A stretch of 64,000 nt of DNA, taken from NCBI GenBank assembly GCA_012861695.1, contig JAAOOA010000026.1, forward strand, positions 16,129,937-16,193,936. The letters run 5' to 3'. The notes below the pieces were generated by a model. That model made no database searches, had not been told where the DNA came from, and was given only the letters and a program-made list of their open reading frames with translations. The translations under genes and the position numbers were made by a program. Positions 31,632 through 51,227 of this stretch are shown in pieces (position 1 is the stretch's first letter; each line of letters opens with the position of its first letter). The DNA is from Trematomus loennbergii (Eukaryota > Chordata > Actinopteri > Perciformes > Nototheniidae).

Positions 31632-34155
31632 GACTTCTTGGAGTGATGTCACCCTGCATATTATCAACTAATCAAATCTCAACCCACATCTTGTGGTTTT
31701 CCCTTAGAAATGCTTTAGATTTCACAAGAAAACCACAAGGCTTCACTTTTGCTGAACATTCACGGCTCGACTTTTAATGGCTTGCCATTCATCTCAAGCT
31801 TTGGATAGAGGCAGTGACTTACACCGGCACTAAACTTGTTCCAGTGTTGGACATGAAGCACTTGTGCTGTGAAAGAATGTCTGCGCTGTCGCCTACGGGT
31901 AGAGGACTCTGCTCCTGGTGCTGAAAATGTTTTTCCAAGGGACTAAGGATGACACCCGCCGGAGCATTTATCGCCAAGTAGTCGCATATCCACATACAGA
32001 AAGCTTTCTTAGATGGGAAAATATTCAAAAATCTTTATGGACAAATGTATCTTCTTCCGTATCCGTTGCTGGAGGAAAATACGCCAACAAACATAATTTG
32101 TCTTATACCCCTTGTTTGCTTTCCTTGAATTCATTTGACTGTTATTTATCTAATTATTACTTGCTTTGCTGGAGGAAATTTAAAATAGCAACAATACAGT
32201 TGGTGGCAGGAATCGCATACAAGCGTATAACCAATCTGTTGCCAAAATATTTGTAGTTTTGCTTTTGTGTTATTTTAAACTTGTTGTAAGTATCTTTGGT
32301 TTGGAAAAAAAGATCCCTGTTTGACACTTTACCAATTCTATACTTCCTTATGTAACAGACAATAATCAATCATTGAAACAATGATATAAACGGGATTGAG
32401 TTTTCTTAAATGGTGGCAGGTATTACAGCAGAAGATGGGTCCAGAAAACACTCACTACCACACTGCTACATGCAAAATATAGCTTTTATTCCAGCTGGTG
32501 TGTAAGCATCCCTGAATACAATCTTACTAAATATGTTGCAATAACCTGGGATGTGTTCGTCAGGTATACAGAAGCTTTTTTTTGCTACCGTTGCTGGTAA
32601 TGTCTTCACACAACTTCGTATTCTGTCTCCTTATGTGTCGTTCATCAATCATGTCGGAGTTCAGCAAGTATAATCACATTTGAATGTAGTGCTGAAAGGA
32701 GAGAAACTGCGTTAATGTATGTCAATTGTAAACCCTGCGTTTAGCGTCTGAATGTTTTTGCACTGTTTAAGTACTGTATGGGACGATTTTGAGTGGAACA
32801 TGCTAAACGCGTCCTGTTTTTTTTTTTATAGATACCTTTAGTCAGATTTGCTTATTTAGAGATTTCTATTCCATACTTTATTGCAGTTGTGTTTTAGTTG
32901 CTGTCAAAAGGTTTTAGAGGTGTGTTAGATGTGAGAATGCTGACAGAGAGATATAAGCTATGAACCCTTAGAAAGATTGCTTTAAGAAGAAAGAGGGGAA
33001 AAAATTACTTTACACTGAAAAAAGTTTGACATCCATTGTGTTGTGTTTGGAGTAGTCAGAGTTTGGAGATTGTGTTTTATTTTAAAAAGTGACCTGTTGA
33101 TTTGGAGTGCTAGTGTTTTAATATTTGTGTTTCATTGAGTCATGGGCAAATGGGAAGGGTCAACGTTGGTCAAAGATAAGCTTGTGTGCATGCATGCATG
33201 TTTGAAATGATATGTGGTGTATTGAGTGACAGTGGGATTTGTTCTGTACAGAACCAATTGCTCTGTGACAAGATGTGAATGAGTTGTTATTCAAGATGGT
33301 GACTAAGAGAACATTTGAGAAGATGATATTGATTTGTGGAAAAGGCTTAAGATATTTATTTATGAAGCCAGTATAGTAGCACTGTCAGCAGAACAGAACG
33401 GCGGAAATGTTTTTTTCCTTGGTGAAGATTTATCGAAATATACATAACGTGTATTTGCTTTGTGGCCTTTTGTCAGATCGCTTTTTGGTACATTTTTATA
33501 GGTCTACCGAGATCATTTTGTGTGTTATTTTAGTGTGAGTCTACATTCCTACAGCCTCTCTGTCTCTTACACACGCTGTTCAGTTCAGTCACTTTGTAAT
33601 GGTGATCACAATTTACCTTTATAAAACTGATGCATGTGTCACTTTGTAATGTTCCCTACAATCCTTACTATTGGCCATCCTTCGAAGGATTATCTTGGGT
33701 AGGACTCAAAAGCACCATAAATATAATTTGTGCAGACGTTGAAATAATTATTACAAAATACTGACGCCCCACCAGCTCCTGTTTAAAGTACCACAGAAAG
33801 ATAAAATGAAGTGTAATGTGTGCACTCTCAGAATAGATTGGTCATTGATTTGTATTATTTGTTTTGTATGCTAAAAAACCTGTTTTAATTTTGTGTTTTC
33901 ACTTTCTGTATTACCTGTAAATATTGTAAATTAAGTTATTGTTAATGTATATATGACGCTGCAGGCATGGAGAGAACAGTACCATCATTACATTTCCAAA
34001 TAATTGGCTTTCTGCTGATCCTCCATATTGTCTCTGACTGTTGCAAAGCATTTTATTGTTGTCATATGTATGACAAACACACAATCTCAGTGTCCCTGTG
34101 TGTGTGGTGTAACCTTTACTGTTTGAGTTGCAACATGAATAAAGTAAAGATTATT
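31632..34155 (+). other. ulk1: ulk1 3'UTR (inferred)
   Basis: AT-rich sequence without a second gene, from the stop codon to AATAAA at 34138-34143. It holds an AU-rich ATTTATTTAT at about 33355 and a perfect Pumilio-type TGTAAATA at 33916-33923. Both are common post-transcriptional control motifs. Function is inferred. Confidence 0.55.
34138..34143 (+). terminator. candidate polyA signal of ulk1
   Basis: AATAAA inside 'caacatgaataaagtaaaga', preceded by a GT-rich stretch and about 2.5 kb after the stop codon. Confidence 0.5.
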
Positions 34156-34794
34156 TAGGATGAAGTGAGTTTTCTTTGCTGCCATGTCACCTCGGTTATG
34201 GTTTACTTTATGGTAGCCTCTCTAGAGCTGGGGAAATGGTATGATTTTGTACACTTCAACTTGAACCTACCAATTTTGGAAATCTCAGATGCATTGATTT
34301 AGATTGAAAGAATCCCAATTACAAGTATTTAAATTAAATGAATCCTCACCGCTATGGAATAATGTTCTACGTAGGCTGGCAAAACAGGTACAGTCCTGTT
34401 GCTGAACTAGTAATCCCAACGCTCAAACCAATTAAACTTGGATAGTGCATATAGGACTAGTGTCCGCAAGGTTAGACACTCTATTACGAGTCACATGTCA
34501 GCTTTAGGCTTCTGCTTGTCATTTACTTAAGCATACTCTTATGTGTTTGTATCCTCACATCCAGGAAGCCACATGAACTTCAGTTCCCTGTTGGATTGTC
34601 AGTGACAAAATGCAATTACAACAGGTAATATATTAATTTATGTAGCCTCTAACACCTGTTGCTATCTACTTGCCCGGCACTATCAATTCCCTCTAAGCCT
34701 GAATTGTAGAAAAAATATTCTTGTTTTTGGATGTGAAACTACAGTGATCATTTAAGTGTCCCCAACTAATCTGTAAATATACCATAGTTTATCT
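34156..34794. other. intergenic ulk1-ccdc74, nothing recognised
   Basis: AT-rich spacer with no open frame or repeat that I can name. Confidence 0.5.
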
Positions 34795-35290
34795 ATCAAT
34801 CAATCAATCAATCAATCAATGTTTATTTATATAGCCCAATATCACAAATGTTACATTTGTCTCAGTGGACTTCACAGTTTGTACAGAATATCAGTATTAC
34901 AATACGACACCCTCTATCCTTGGACCCTCACATCGTACAAGGAAAAACTTCCAAAGAAACCCCACAGTTAATGGGCAAAAATGGAAGAAACCTCAGGCAG
35001 AGCAACAGAGGAGGGATCCCTCTCCCAGGACGGACAAACGTGCAATAGATGCCGTGTGTAAATTGAAAAGATAATACATTTACAACATAGGTAGCCCAAA
35101 TGTTTGGAAATGCATGTGTCTATAGTAAGAAGATGAATCCAGGAGGATGTGAACAATCCTGTGGGAGCCATCAGAGAAGTAGTATGATGAGTCAGGCAGG
35201 ACCACAGTGACAGGTTCAGCAACGACTCGAAATCCAGGACTCAGGATCCAGGACTCAGGAATCAGGATCCAGGAGTTGAATGACCCTAAC
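34795..35290 (+). repeat. dispersed fish repeat starting with (CAAT)n
   Basis: An ATCA tetranucleotide run at 34795-34820 leads into 'gtttatttatatagcccaat'. Next comes 'tggaagaaacctcaggcaga'. The end has 'gactcaggatccagg' repeats. This order is characteristic of a widespread teleost interspersed repeat. The family name was not checked. It ends about 130 bp before the putative ccdc74 promoter motifs. Confidence 0.6.
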
Positions 35291-35418
35291 GAGCTCAACC
35301 AATCAAATGCCAGTGTTTAAACGATACCTATACCGCAGCCAATCCTAATACAGGAGGCGGGACTAATGGATCTTACCTGAGAGCTTTAACTCAGGGCTAC
35401 CCAGAATGGACTTGAGCT

Positions 35419-35432
35419 GTTGTCATGGCAAC
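35419..35432 (+). promoter_or_regulatory. ccdc74: RFX X-box upstream of ccdc74
   Basis: GTTGTCATGGCAAC differs at one position from the palindromic RFX-factor X-box GTTNCCATGGNAAC. It lies 160-270 bp before the candidate start codons, the usual place for X-boxes of ciliary genes. CCAAT boxes (35300 and 35339 area) are close by. Confidence 0.65.
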
Positions 35433-35687
35433 GTTGTGTGTGAGTGAGAGTGGAGCCTCATGTAAAATTAGCGCAACTGGTACTTCAGCTGTTTACGATC
35501 AACAGAGTTTAGGAAACAAGATAGTTAGACAACAATGTAGGTTTTAAACTCCACACTGGAATATAATAGCAAGAGAAAACACTGTTAGCTGATGGTGCTA
35601 GTTTGTTCTCTTGGTAGGCTACTAATGGAACACTTGCAGAAACAGGTCGTCACCGCTAGCCAAAGAGGCTACAATGGTTCGTTAGCA

Positions 35688-38600
35688 ATGTCAAGTCATA
35701 ACCTTCCGCCGGTGCGGCATCTGCCACAATGGACCCGGGTCGGGCGCCTCGGGAAGCCTTGCTCGCCTCGGCGTTTACCTCCAAACAAACTGCAGCCACA
35801 GCCTGTCGTCCCGCCAGCCGACAAACGAGTGTGGAGGGCAGCAGAGGTGTCCTGTCACAGCGACACGGACCCCCACGTCGCGTCCATGCGGAGGAATATC
35901 CAGTTCCTCCAGCAGCAACACAAGGACACTCTCGAGAAGCTCCATGCAGAGATAGAGTATCTCAGACGGGAGAATAAAGGTGAAGAAAACAGTGAGCTGA
36001 AACACTGTCAGAGAATTTCGATGTTTCCGATAGCGCCTACTTAAACCGAGGTCACTTAAATATGTCATCTAATAATTTGGGATAAGCACAAATAGTTTAA
36101 TTTGTTGACAGTTGAATCATAGTCCTGTAAATTAGTGTATGCTGTGTTAGCTACAACATTAGAATATACCATGCTAATATCAGTAGAGTAAAGTAAGACG
36201 TTTCTCAAAACTGAAGCTGGTTATAAAGTGCTTTTCAGAAGGGAAAACATGATGAAATAGTAATAAAACTATTATATAAAAATAAAGAAAAACTAAATAT
36301 CTAAAAGTTTGACCTCTTTCACTTTGCAGGAGTTGTTGATTTGTTTAAGGTGAGAAGAAACATTATACCTTATTGTTTCCAAGAGTAAATTGATGTTATA
36401 ATCAATAAAACTGGTACTTTTTGGACAAATGGCCCAGAGCCAGTTAATAAGAACAATCCTTATCCCTATTATTTTCCCATTTAAAAGTTCCTGTTGTTAT
36501 GTCTAACCCCTTCTTGTAATGAATTGATGTTAATGGCGTTCCCTGAGATCTTCCCTCAGTAGATATACTGATAGGGTGCTGAAAAGAAAGACACTCAATC
36601 CAGGGACAGTGGTCGCCTAGCAACTCCAGGGTTTTGATGGTCTCTCAGTGGGAGATGGACACATATCTAGTGTCACTTTACTGAACAGGTCACATAAATG
36701 CACCTCACCACCCACCAGGAAGCTCCCCTCTCTGTCTGCACACTGTCACAGCCTTCAGGCCCCCATGGAAACACGCCTGTATGTCGGGACTGTGTTTCAA
36801 CATTGTACCTCCTGTGTGCCTCCCTACAGTATGTCGCAAACTAATTCTATTTTAATGTTGCAGAGTTGCAGTATAAGATGATAATGGAGCCTCCCAAGTC
36901 CTGTAGAAAAGGTAAGATGTGATCCTGGATTACAGTTGATTTTGTTTGTGTGTTTCTTGCTAGATTGGAAGAGTTGAAAGTAGTGGACAATGTTGATCAA
37001 ATATTCTAACACGGTATATGTACTTTTACATTCTGAGATAAATATATACAAAACAACCAGTCATTAAAGGGACATTATCTTGGTGTTTACAGTATGGCAA
37101 AATCTCTGGCAGATGACAAATCTCACAATGTAAACGTTGTATTGTCAAAAAGTTCAAATGCAGCTTCAGAATGTGGAGGAAAAAAATTCTAATTGTTTCA
37201 AGTTTCAAGGCTTTTATTGTCATGTGTGCATAGCTACAAATGTAGTTATGACAATGAAAATGCAACACAATAAAACAGATGAAATAGTACAAGTAAATCA
37301 AATAAAATAAAATATAATAGAAACAGAATAGAATAGAAACTGTGCAGAAAAGTCTATACAGTAATTGGAATATTGATATATATGAGTTGCAAACAGTTGA
37401 ATGTTATGTATGTTCTTTCAAAAGTTCAGGTGTTTAACATTCGTATGGCCTGTGGGATGATAAACATTGGTATTGGATTTGCAAAATAACTCAAATGTTC
37501 TAGTTGTAACTATCTGATATAAAAGGACAAGTGAAAGACAGATGACATTTAGGGCACAGCAGTTAACAATTTATAATGATCTTAATAATGGGTCCTTTTT
37601 TTTTTACTTGCCGCAAATACTTTTATATATTTGTTTACTTGCGTTCTTAAAGCTGCTACTTATTTTTTACCTTGAATATGTACAATACTTAATTTATTTT
37701 CCCTTTTGTCTGCACTGTCCCCTTCGCTGTAAAGATGGACATGTCCCTGCTGTAGGACTAATACAGGAATTCTGATTATTTTCTCATAGGAGTGACACAA
37801 AGTCGGCGAGGCATCAGACCCCCCACTCAGGGAAGTGAAGCCCGTACGGGACTCTACCTGGAGGAGACGCTGCAGGACACTCGACCCTCACAGGACCAAG
37901 CACTGAGGTGAAATTTTGCATTCTACATTTCATTCTGATTCAATACTTAACCGCCTACCTGCCTCAGTACCGTCGAGTGTGATAAGATTTAAAGAGTTTT
38001 AAGAATTTCAAACAAATCATAAAATAACCTAGATGTGCTGACAAAACATGTTTTATTTTCACACAGGTACATCTGATAAGCTCATACGTTTGTGTCACAG
38101 TAATTCAGCCCAAGTTTTATCATAGTTTTACTAAAAATATCTCTTCTCACAATATTTCTATTCAACATTGGTTGTATTGTCCAGCTCTAAATGAAATGAT
38201 ATCAAAACACTAATACAAAATGACATGTTGGTTCATATTGCTAATGTAATATTGAGATGAGACAACAAGTATACAATGTTAAGCACATTTCAGGTGGAAT
38301 ACACTGTGAAATGGGGATAGATATACTGTTGCCCATTAAGCGTGTGAAATGTTTGTGTGAAGTAGCGTGTAAGAAAACGTAATTCACACAGAAACAAAGA
38401 ACGGATTATACTGTAACCACAGTCAGTGGTGCACCACAGCCACAGCGTGTGAAGAAAAACAGTTCACAAAGTAGTGTGGAGCATATGGTTTTAATGCTGA
38501 CACATTTCACTGTTCAAAAGTCAACTCTAAAGTAGGTATATCATTAGTTCCCATGTTAATCCCATGCTCGTAGCTTCTTCGATTATATGGTATGGGAGTC

Positions 38601-41289
38601 TTCTTTACTAACATTTAGAAAAATATGTACATTGTAATTAGTTGAATGCATAATTAAGTGTTCCTAGCTCTCATGATTATTTTAGTTTTTAGATTTCTTA
38701 TTTAGGTTTGCTTAAAGGTGGGGTAGGTAATTTTGGAGAAACCAGCTCGAGTGCGCTAGAATTTGAAAATACACAACCGGAAAAAATCTGCCACTTCCTG
38801 ACAGAGCCCCTCCTCCAACACACACGAACGCGCACATGACCAATGAGGGCACGAGATAAGTTTGTGAACAGATGGAAGCTGACAGGCAGGTAGGCCATCC
38901 AGTTATTTTAGCCGGGCCGGCTAAAATGATTGGTCGTGCTTTTTACAGTACTACGGCTTCCACAGATGAAATTTTTGTATGGATTTTTTGTCAAAGCACT
39001 TAAGATATTCATTGCTATCGGGATGTTAAGAGCATTCCATGGAATATAACAAAAAGTGTATCTCGAGCCGGTTTCTCAAACTTACCTACCCTACCTTTAA
39101 GTGTAGGTTTATAAGGCCCCGTCCACACGGAGACGATATCAGTTGAATCCGCTAACGTTCTCTATCGTATAGACGGTTCGTCCACACGAGGCCGTCACGG
39201 AAACGCGGATTCGGAGCCCGAATCCGATACATTTTGATAACGGCTCCCAAAGTGGGTAGGTCTGGAGACGAAACGCTCATTCCCTGAAAACGATGACGCC
39301 ATAGCCCCGCCTCTCCCCACCTCTCCTGCTCACCCCCGCGTCATTGTTGATGCGTTTCGCCAACAACAACAACAATGGCGGATCACAGGGTTGCGTTTGT
39401 GCTCCAGACGCTACTGACCATGATACAGATTTTAGTGCAAAATGTACAGCTCCTCTACCACAACCATCAGCAACAATAATAATATAATAATAATAATAAT
39501 CGTCATCGGTCTTATTCTTTTTGAAAAAGTCATTTAAAAGAGATGTCGAAGTAATTTTAGATTTGTCAAATAAATGTGCAAAATATACATTATTTTATGC
39601 ACTTTGATTTGGTACATCTGGTATCGCCTTATGCTGCGTTCACACCGGACGCGGACTCCTATCGCATCGCTCTAAACGCTGGAGTTTCACCGCGGCTGCC
39701 AGCTGTGTTTACTCGCATCATTCAAACAAGACGCGCTGGCTCGGGGCTACAACTACAACAAATGAACATATTTTACCGTGATTAAATTGTAATACAGTTT
39801 CTAAATGATGCCGAAGTAACAACATACTGATACCGGTTAGTAACAACCTTGAATTAATGCTTTGACAAGTCTGCAGACAAGACGGCAGGCAAAACACCTT
39901 TTAAAATGCTTGTTTTCTGAATGAAGATCGGGTCGACCAGGCTAAGCTAACGTTGTATATGCTCATTCCACACTCATAACAACGGCCTACAGACATAAAT
40001 AAAGCAGCGACTATTCACCATGGCACAGGCAGTCTGTGGTTTGTACTTGTTTAACTTTTGTCCAGTTCTGAACAGATATGAGGAGCTGTGAGCTCTGTGT
40101 GCTAACTGCTAACAGCTAACGGCTGATGTTGTGTGGTTGAACGTCAGTGACGGCGGCTGAGATCCTCACCGCTGATTGGCTTCCGCGAGAACGCGTCACG
40201 TGAATTTGACGCTCGAGTTGAAAAAATTGAACTCTCGCGTTTAACGCGGCACCGTTCAATCGCCTCAATCGCGTGATTCGCGCCGCGTCCACCGCTTCAT
40301 GCGCGCCGTCGGGGGGGGAATTCGCGTCTGTCCGTGTCTCTGCATTGACTTTACATGTAATCGCGCCGCCCCCAAACATCGCATCGCGTCCGGTGTGAAC
40401 GCAGCATTACAATCAAGGCCATGGAATAGAAGTCTTGAAGTGCCTTTAACATTGATTGATGATGTGATCTCACTGACTACTTGAGCAGCCTTGGAGATGG
40501 CAGCGACATTCTGGGATGTGCCAGGCAGGAGCCCAGCCTAGAGGTGAAGGGGGGTCTCATCACCTCATTACAACCTCTACGAATCCACAGCAACCCCTCC
40601 CATCCGCCGCGAGCCCCCACCCTGCAGGAATGTGAGGTCATCATTCGGCAGCTCTACAACGCGAACAGCTTACAGTCTCAAGAAGTAAGTGCCCTTCATC
40701 ACATAATAATCATCTATATTGTTTTCTTTCAAAAAAAATTGGGACATTTTTAATGGTTTTATAACAACCGTGTTTCTTTAAAGATCATACGTGTGAAGGC
40801 GTTGCTGAGAGATATTGTTTTGAGCAAAAAAATCACCCCAGAGAACTACATCCTGACCAAGGCCTTCCTTGTGGACGGAACCCGGTAAAGTGACAGACAA
40901 TTTTATTACTGTAATCTTCATCAATATATAGGATTCCTTATAAAAAACTACCACAGTTGTGATAAGGGTTTCTCTTGTTTGTTGTACCTGTCAGCAAAGT
41001 CACAGAAGAAAAGACATTTCCGAAACTTGGTCTTCAAACATTTCCCGAAAAGCCGTATGTAAATCTGTTTCTATGGAAAACTGTTCCATCATTTTGCACT
41101 GACTGCATGCTCAAAAAGCCATCTTGGCCCCCTCAGTTGAATCTACATATGTTCTGTCCCAGGTCCGGACCCTCTCACTCTGGGGTGGTCCTCCCTGCCC
41201 TGAAACAGAGCCTCAGCAGCAGCATCGCAGACAGACAGAGGAGGACCCGTGCTGTGCAGAGAGACCGCTTCAAAAGGACGGTGCACTGA
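35688..41289 (+). CDS. ccdc74: coiled-coil protein CCDC74 (7 exons, 313 aa)
   Basis: Exons: 35688-35979, 36864-36911, 37790-37907, 40489-40684, 40784-40884, 40995-41054, 41163-41289. All phases agree and there is no frameshift. The N-terminal part is basic and proline-rich. A coiled coil follows (residues about 65-105; IQFLQQQHKDTLEKLHAEIE, then LRRENKELQYKMIM). A second conserved block is APTLQECEVIIRQLYNANSL, and the C-terminus is VVLPALKQSLSSSIADRQRR then a basic tail. These three blocks match human CCDC74A/B in order. The family is linked to microtubules, the spindle and cilia, but its biochemistry is poorly defined. In-frame ATGs at 35592 and 35625 could extend the N-terminus by 32 or 21 residues; I chose 35688, which has G at -3. 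Exon 4 has a tandem acceptor GAGCAG. Confidence 0.88.
35980..36863 (+). other. ccdc74 intron 1
   Basis: About 880 bases of AT-rich intron; no gene or repeat family recognised. Confidence 0.5.
36912..37789 (+). repeat. ccdc74 intron 2 with dispersed repeat 37190-37460
   Basis: 'tttcaagtttcaaggctttt' and 'attgtcatgtgtgcatagct' followed by an AT-rich (aaataaaat) part and 'cctgtgggatgata' look like a dispersed fish repeat (approx. 37190-37460). The rest is unique. Confidence 0.45.
38716..39096. mobile_element. MITE copy 1 (AGGTGGGGTAGGT family)
   Basis: It is 381 bp, flanked by TTAA at 38712-38715 and 39097-39100. The imperfect terminal inverted repeats of about 37 bp begin AGGTGGGGTAGGT and include GAGAAACC and GCTCGAG. 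It is nearly identical to 57388-57767 in the same orientation. No coding capacity. Confidence 0.9.
39115..39600 (+). mobile_element. partial GGCCCCGTCCACACGGAGACG element
   Basis: It starts GGCCCCGTCCACACGGAGAC, with a second 'gttcgtccacacgaggccgt' inside. It has the style of another fish DNA-transposon derivative. The matching opposite terminus is not visible before the next element, so the right border is approximate. Confidence 0.5.
39632..40406. mobile_element. Harbinger-like MITE with 22-bp TIR and TTA duplication
   Basis: The terminal inverted repeat TGCTGCGTTCACACCGGACG (22 bp perfect) is flanked by TTA at 39629-39631 and 40407-40409. It is 775 bp with a GC-rich right half and no transposase. 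It ends 82 bp before ccdc74 exon 4. Confidence 0.87.
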
Positions 41290-41442
41290 CAGGATCCCCA
41301 GTACACATCCAGTATACTGTTATCCACCACCATATAAAGTATTTCTGTCCTATCGTATTTTTTTTAATAATTGTACTCATGAAGGACCGCTTACATGAAA
41401 AGATAAAAATAGTTTTTCATTCTGCACACAAACAGAAAAGGA

Positions 41443-41448
41443 AATAAA
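41443..41448 (+). terminator. candidate polyA signal of ccdc74
   Basis: AATAAA in 'ggaaataaagtcac', 154 bp after the stop codon. This gives a short 3'UTR. Confidence 0.65.
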
Positions 41449-41449
41449 G

Positions 41450-44180
41450 TCACAAATGCAGTTTTGTCCTTGGATCGGTAAATGTATTTATTTATTGTTT
41501 GCCAAACATTTTAGGACATTTGAACTATAAAGGTAGACATCTCTAACTGAACAAGGCTGCTTTTACCAAACTGAGTCAGCATTCAGTGCATTGAGCTTTT
41601 AGAGGACATTTATTGTAATTCTGCCAAAATTATGGGGGAATTGTACAGTACTATATAGAAATAATAACTTGTTATTATTCAAACTAATTCATACTTTCAT
41701 CACTGCAAACAACCAAAGTTAGCTCTCTTAAAGCACATTAAGGAAAAAGAATAACAACTTTTTTCCCAGGCCCCTTTTGTACACAACAAAACTAGATTGA
41801 ACTATCTTAACAAAAAAAGAGCTCTGTCCTGTTTTTTTACAACGACTTCTGCTCTTCCTGTCTTTTTAACATAATATTTTTGGCAATGGTCTTAACATTT
41901 GAGTGAGAAGACACACAGCTGTGAAAAGCCAAACATGTTAAAGAGCCTAGCTTAATTTCACAACATAAATCAAAACCTAGCTTATAGTTGTGCAACCGCG
42001 TTGGGCAGGTTAAGAACTGCATGCAGCCAGGCGGGGCAGACAATTCCCGGAATGAACCCGGCTGAGCTCACTCCACCTCTAAAACCTTTGCTGATTCAAA
42101 ACTATCACAATGTGGATTCTCATGCAGCCAGTGAGAGCCCAGTAATAGCCAAGCTGTGCCTCAGGGGCACTTATTTTCACAGTGAGCAAAATACTCGGAT
42201 GGCAGGAATTTTCAAGGTACCTCTCAATACCTCTCCATTAGTTACAAGTGAATAGCTCTCAGTCTGTCAATGTGTATGACATTTCTCCCTGCAAAAGTTC
42301 AAACACTGTAAAATGATGTTATGTTCAGATTAAACACATTGTTTCATGCATGCATCCACCAGATGGAGGTGTTTAGAGACATTGAAGAGTGTCCATTACA
42401 TTTGAAGCCTACAATGTTTGAGAGGTTACAGATACTTTTATTTATTTCATATCCTGCATGAAGTTTGTGTCTTTGGAATATTGGCAAAATGAAATTATTT
42501 ATATATCCACCTAAAAATATGGCTGTTTTGTTTTGACCCCTGGTAACAAAATCACAAATTAAACCATAGTGTAATTAAACAAAAAGTATTTTGGGGAAAT
42601 GCACAGTTACACCGCATTTGTAGCTTCTACTCCTGAGGAAGAATAGGCCCTGTTTGTTTTAGTCTTTCCAATTTGTTGCATCACTGCGTCTTTGTGGAAA
42701 TGTGGGAATTGGCAGGCATTAGCCCTTAAGAGCCAGTGGGTGCGAATCTATTAACATTCAGACAGCGCCGCAGTGATGAGAGCCGCTCTGTGCCAGCTGC
42801 AGGCTCACGAGCATGCTCACTGAAACCTCAATATCCAGAGGAACAGAGCTGCATCTTTATATATTTTACTTTCATTAATGAGCAGAAGTTGTCCCGCCAC
42901 ATTGGAACGCTTGTCATGCTCTATCAGTGTTTCTAACGCAATCTTTGGTTTGTATTCGTCTTTATTTAGCCTTCTTCAGAGGCACTACCCCCCCCATTTA
43001 AATTCACTCTCTCCCTTTCAGCATATTGTGTTGTGGGCCGGGGAGCTCCAAATCGATGTGTCACAGTTCTGTGCCAGATAATACTTAGTATGAGATTGAG
43101 TGGAGGGGAAGTAGGAGAACAACAGGAAATTAGAATAGGGAAATATGTAAAATGTTTAACTGGTTGCATGAAATAGCAGTTGACTGACCAAACATGCTGT
43201 ACCTCAAACATATGAATTACTCAAGAGGCCACAGAAAAGCTGAAGATATATAATATACGCTGCACAGAAATACATCATAAATATAGATTAAAATTAGTAC
43301 ATTTGCTCGTTTATAGGACAGCCTGTGTCCTCAGGGAACCTGTCTGAGAAGATTGAGTTGTCAGATGTGATTGAATGTGAAACTGTCATCAGTTATAAGA
43401 ATTAAATCTACGGTCACTCATTTATCCTGCTACAGTAATAAAATTGAAATTAAACTGTAAAGGACAGGAACCAAAAGGGGATCTTGGAAGTATGAACAAA
43501 TCAAATTTAGTTATGTATCCTTTATTTTAAGATTGACCATAGTTGTTTTCCAAATGACTCAGTTTTGCATACTTTAATTATTTTAATTTTATATTACTTT
43601 ATACACCTAAATAATTCAAAATTCAAATATTGTACGTAGAAAATAAGTACAAAGAAAATATGTGATTAGTTAAGTACAAAGTCATTAAAAAAGGATATCC
43701 ACCCTAAACAACTAACTCACCAAAAGGCTCCATACTTGCACTTGACTAAATGTTTATTCAAGTATCTTTACTTTATGGTATTGCTACTGTTATTAGAACA
43801 TAATACAACATTATTATTTTATTTTGAAACAAATGTTAGAATTGTATTGTTACTATAAGTAATCAAAAATAGTTTACTTTGTTTTTGCATATTTATGAAC
43901 TGCACTTAGACATCGTATGCAAAAAGACATAGTAGGAACCTAATACAGGGTCTTGCTGCTATACGAAAATAAGCCTATAGTGTATTTTGTAATTTATTGC
44001 TGGTTGTTTGCCCTGTAATGATAACATCACTGCTTTATCGTCTGTCATACAAAATGTTCTGTAGCTGTCATGGAAACATGATTGACACTTCACTCTGGGG
44101 ATGGAGGGGGGGGCAGTCCATGGTCTCGTCACCCGCCCACCCCCATTTCCTCCTCCCACCCTCCACCCCCCTCCAGGCGT
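41450..44180. other. intergenic ccdc74-crkl, no gene seen
   Basis: 2.7 kb, AT-rich, with only short unsupported open frames on both strands. No transposon terminus recognised. GC content and CpG rise after about 44100 toward the crkl promoter. Confidence 0.55.
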
Positions 44181-44774
44181 CAGTGACGTGCAGACAGAAA
44201 GCGGGACCAGCCCTCCCGTCGCCATTTTTCGGTCTCGTACTCGCACTTCTGGTGGCTCGGGTGAGGGGGGGGACGAGTAGAAATAAGGGAAAGTAAAATA
44301 TTATAGAATCCTTAAGCCGTTATCCTTCGTGAGCAGTCGGGAACTCACGCGAGAGCTCCAGCCTACCGCGCGGCCACCTGAGATGCACGCGCAGGAGACA
44401 AGCCGCTGCTGTGAAATCATTTTTTGTGTGGAGACGTGTTGCGGGCCGCCATTTTTGTGATGTGCAGCCTCTAAAGTCGGCTCCGACTCGAGAAACGGGA
44501 TTCAAAAACACATTTCCATGACGTGTGCCTTACCATAAGATAAAGAAGATACAAAGTAATCATTTCGTTTCCGACTCGCGGCTACTGGCGACATTTTGCC
44601 GACATGAGGATTTATCAGATGAAAAACTGAGGCCACCTTTTCCGTTCTCTGACACTGACGTGTGATACATTATTAGAAGAGAGAAGCCCGGTGTTTTCTC
44701 GGAAGGCGGAACGAAAAGGGGAAGCTTCATTTATCATTTGTTGCTGCTTCGCTCTCCGTCGATGTTTGTCTGTC
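44181..44774 (+). promoter_or_regulatory. crkl: crkl CpG-rich promoter / 5'UTR
   Basis: The region is CpG-rich relative to its flanks. It has two YY1-type sites: CGCCATTTTTC at 44220-44230 and GGCCGCCATTTTTG at 44444-44457. A 'cagtgacgtg' CRE half-site lies near 44181. YY1 sites of this form are typical of the first transcribed bases of housekeeping genes. The transcription start is not located. Confidence 0.5.
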
Positions 44775-51227
<6,453 letters not shown>

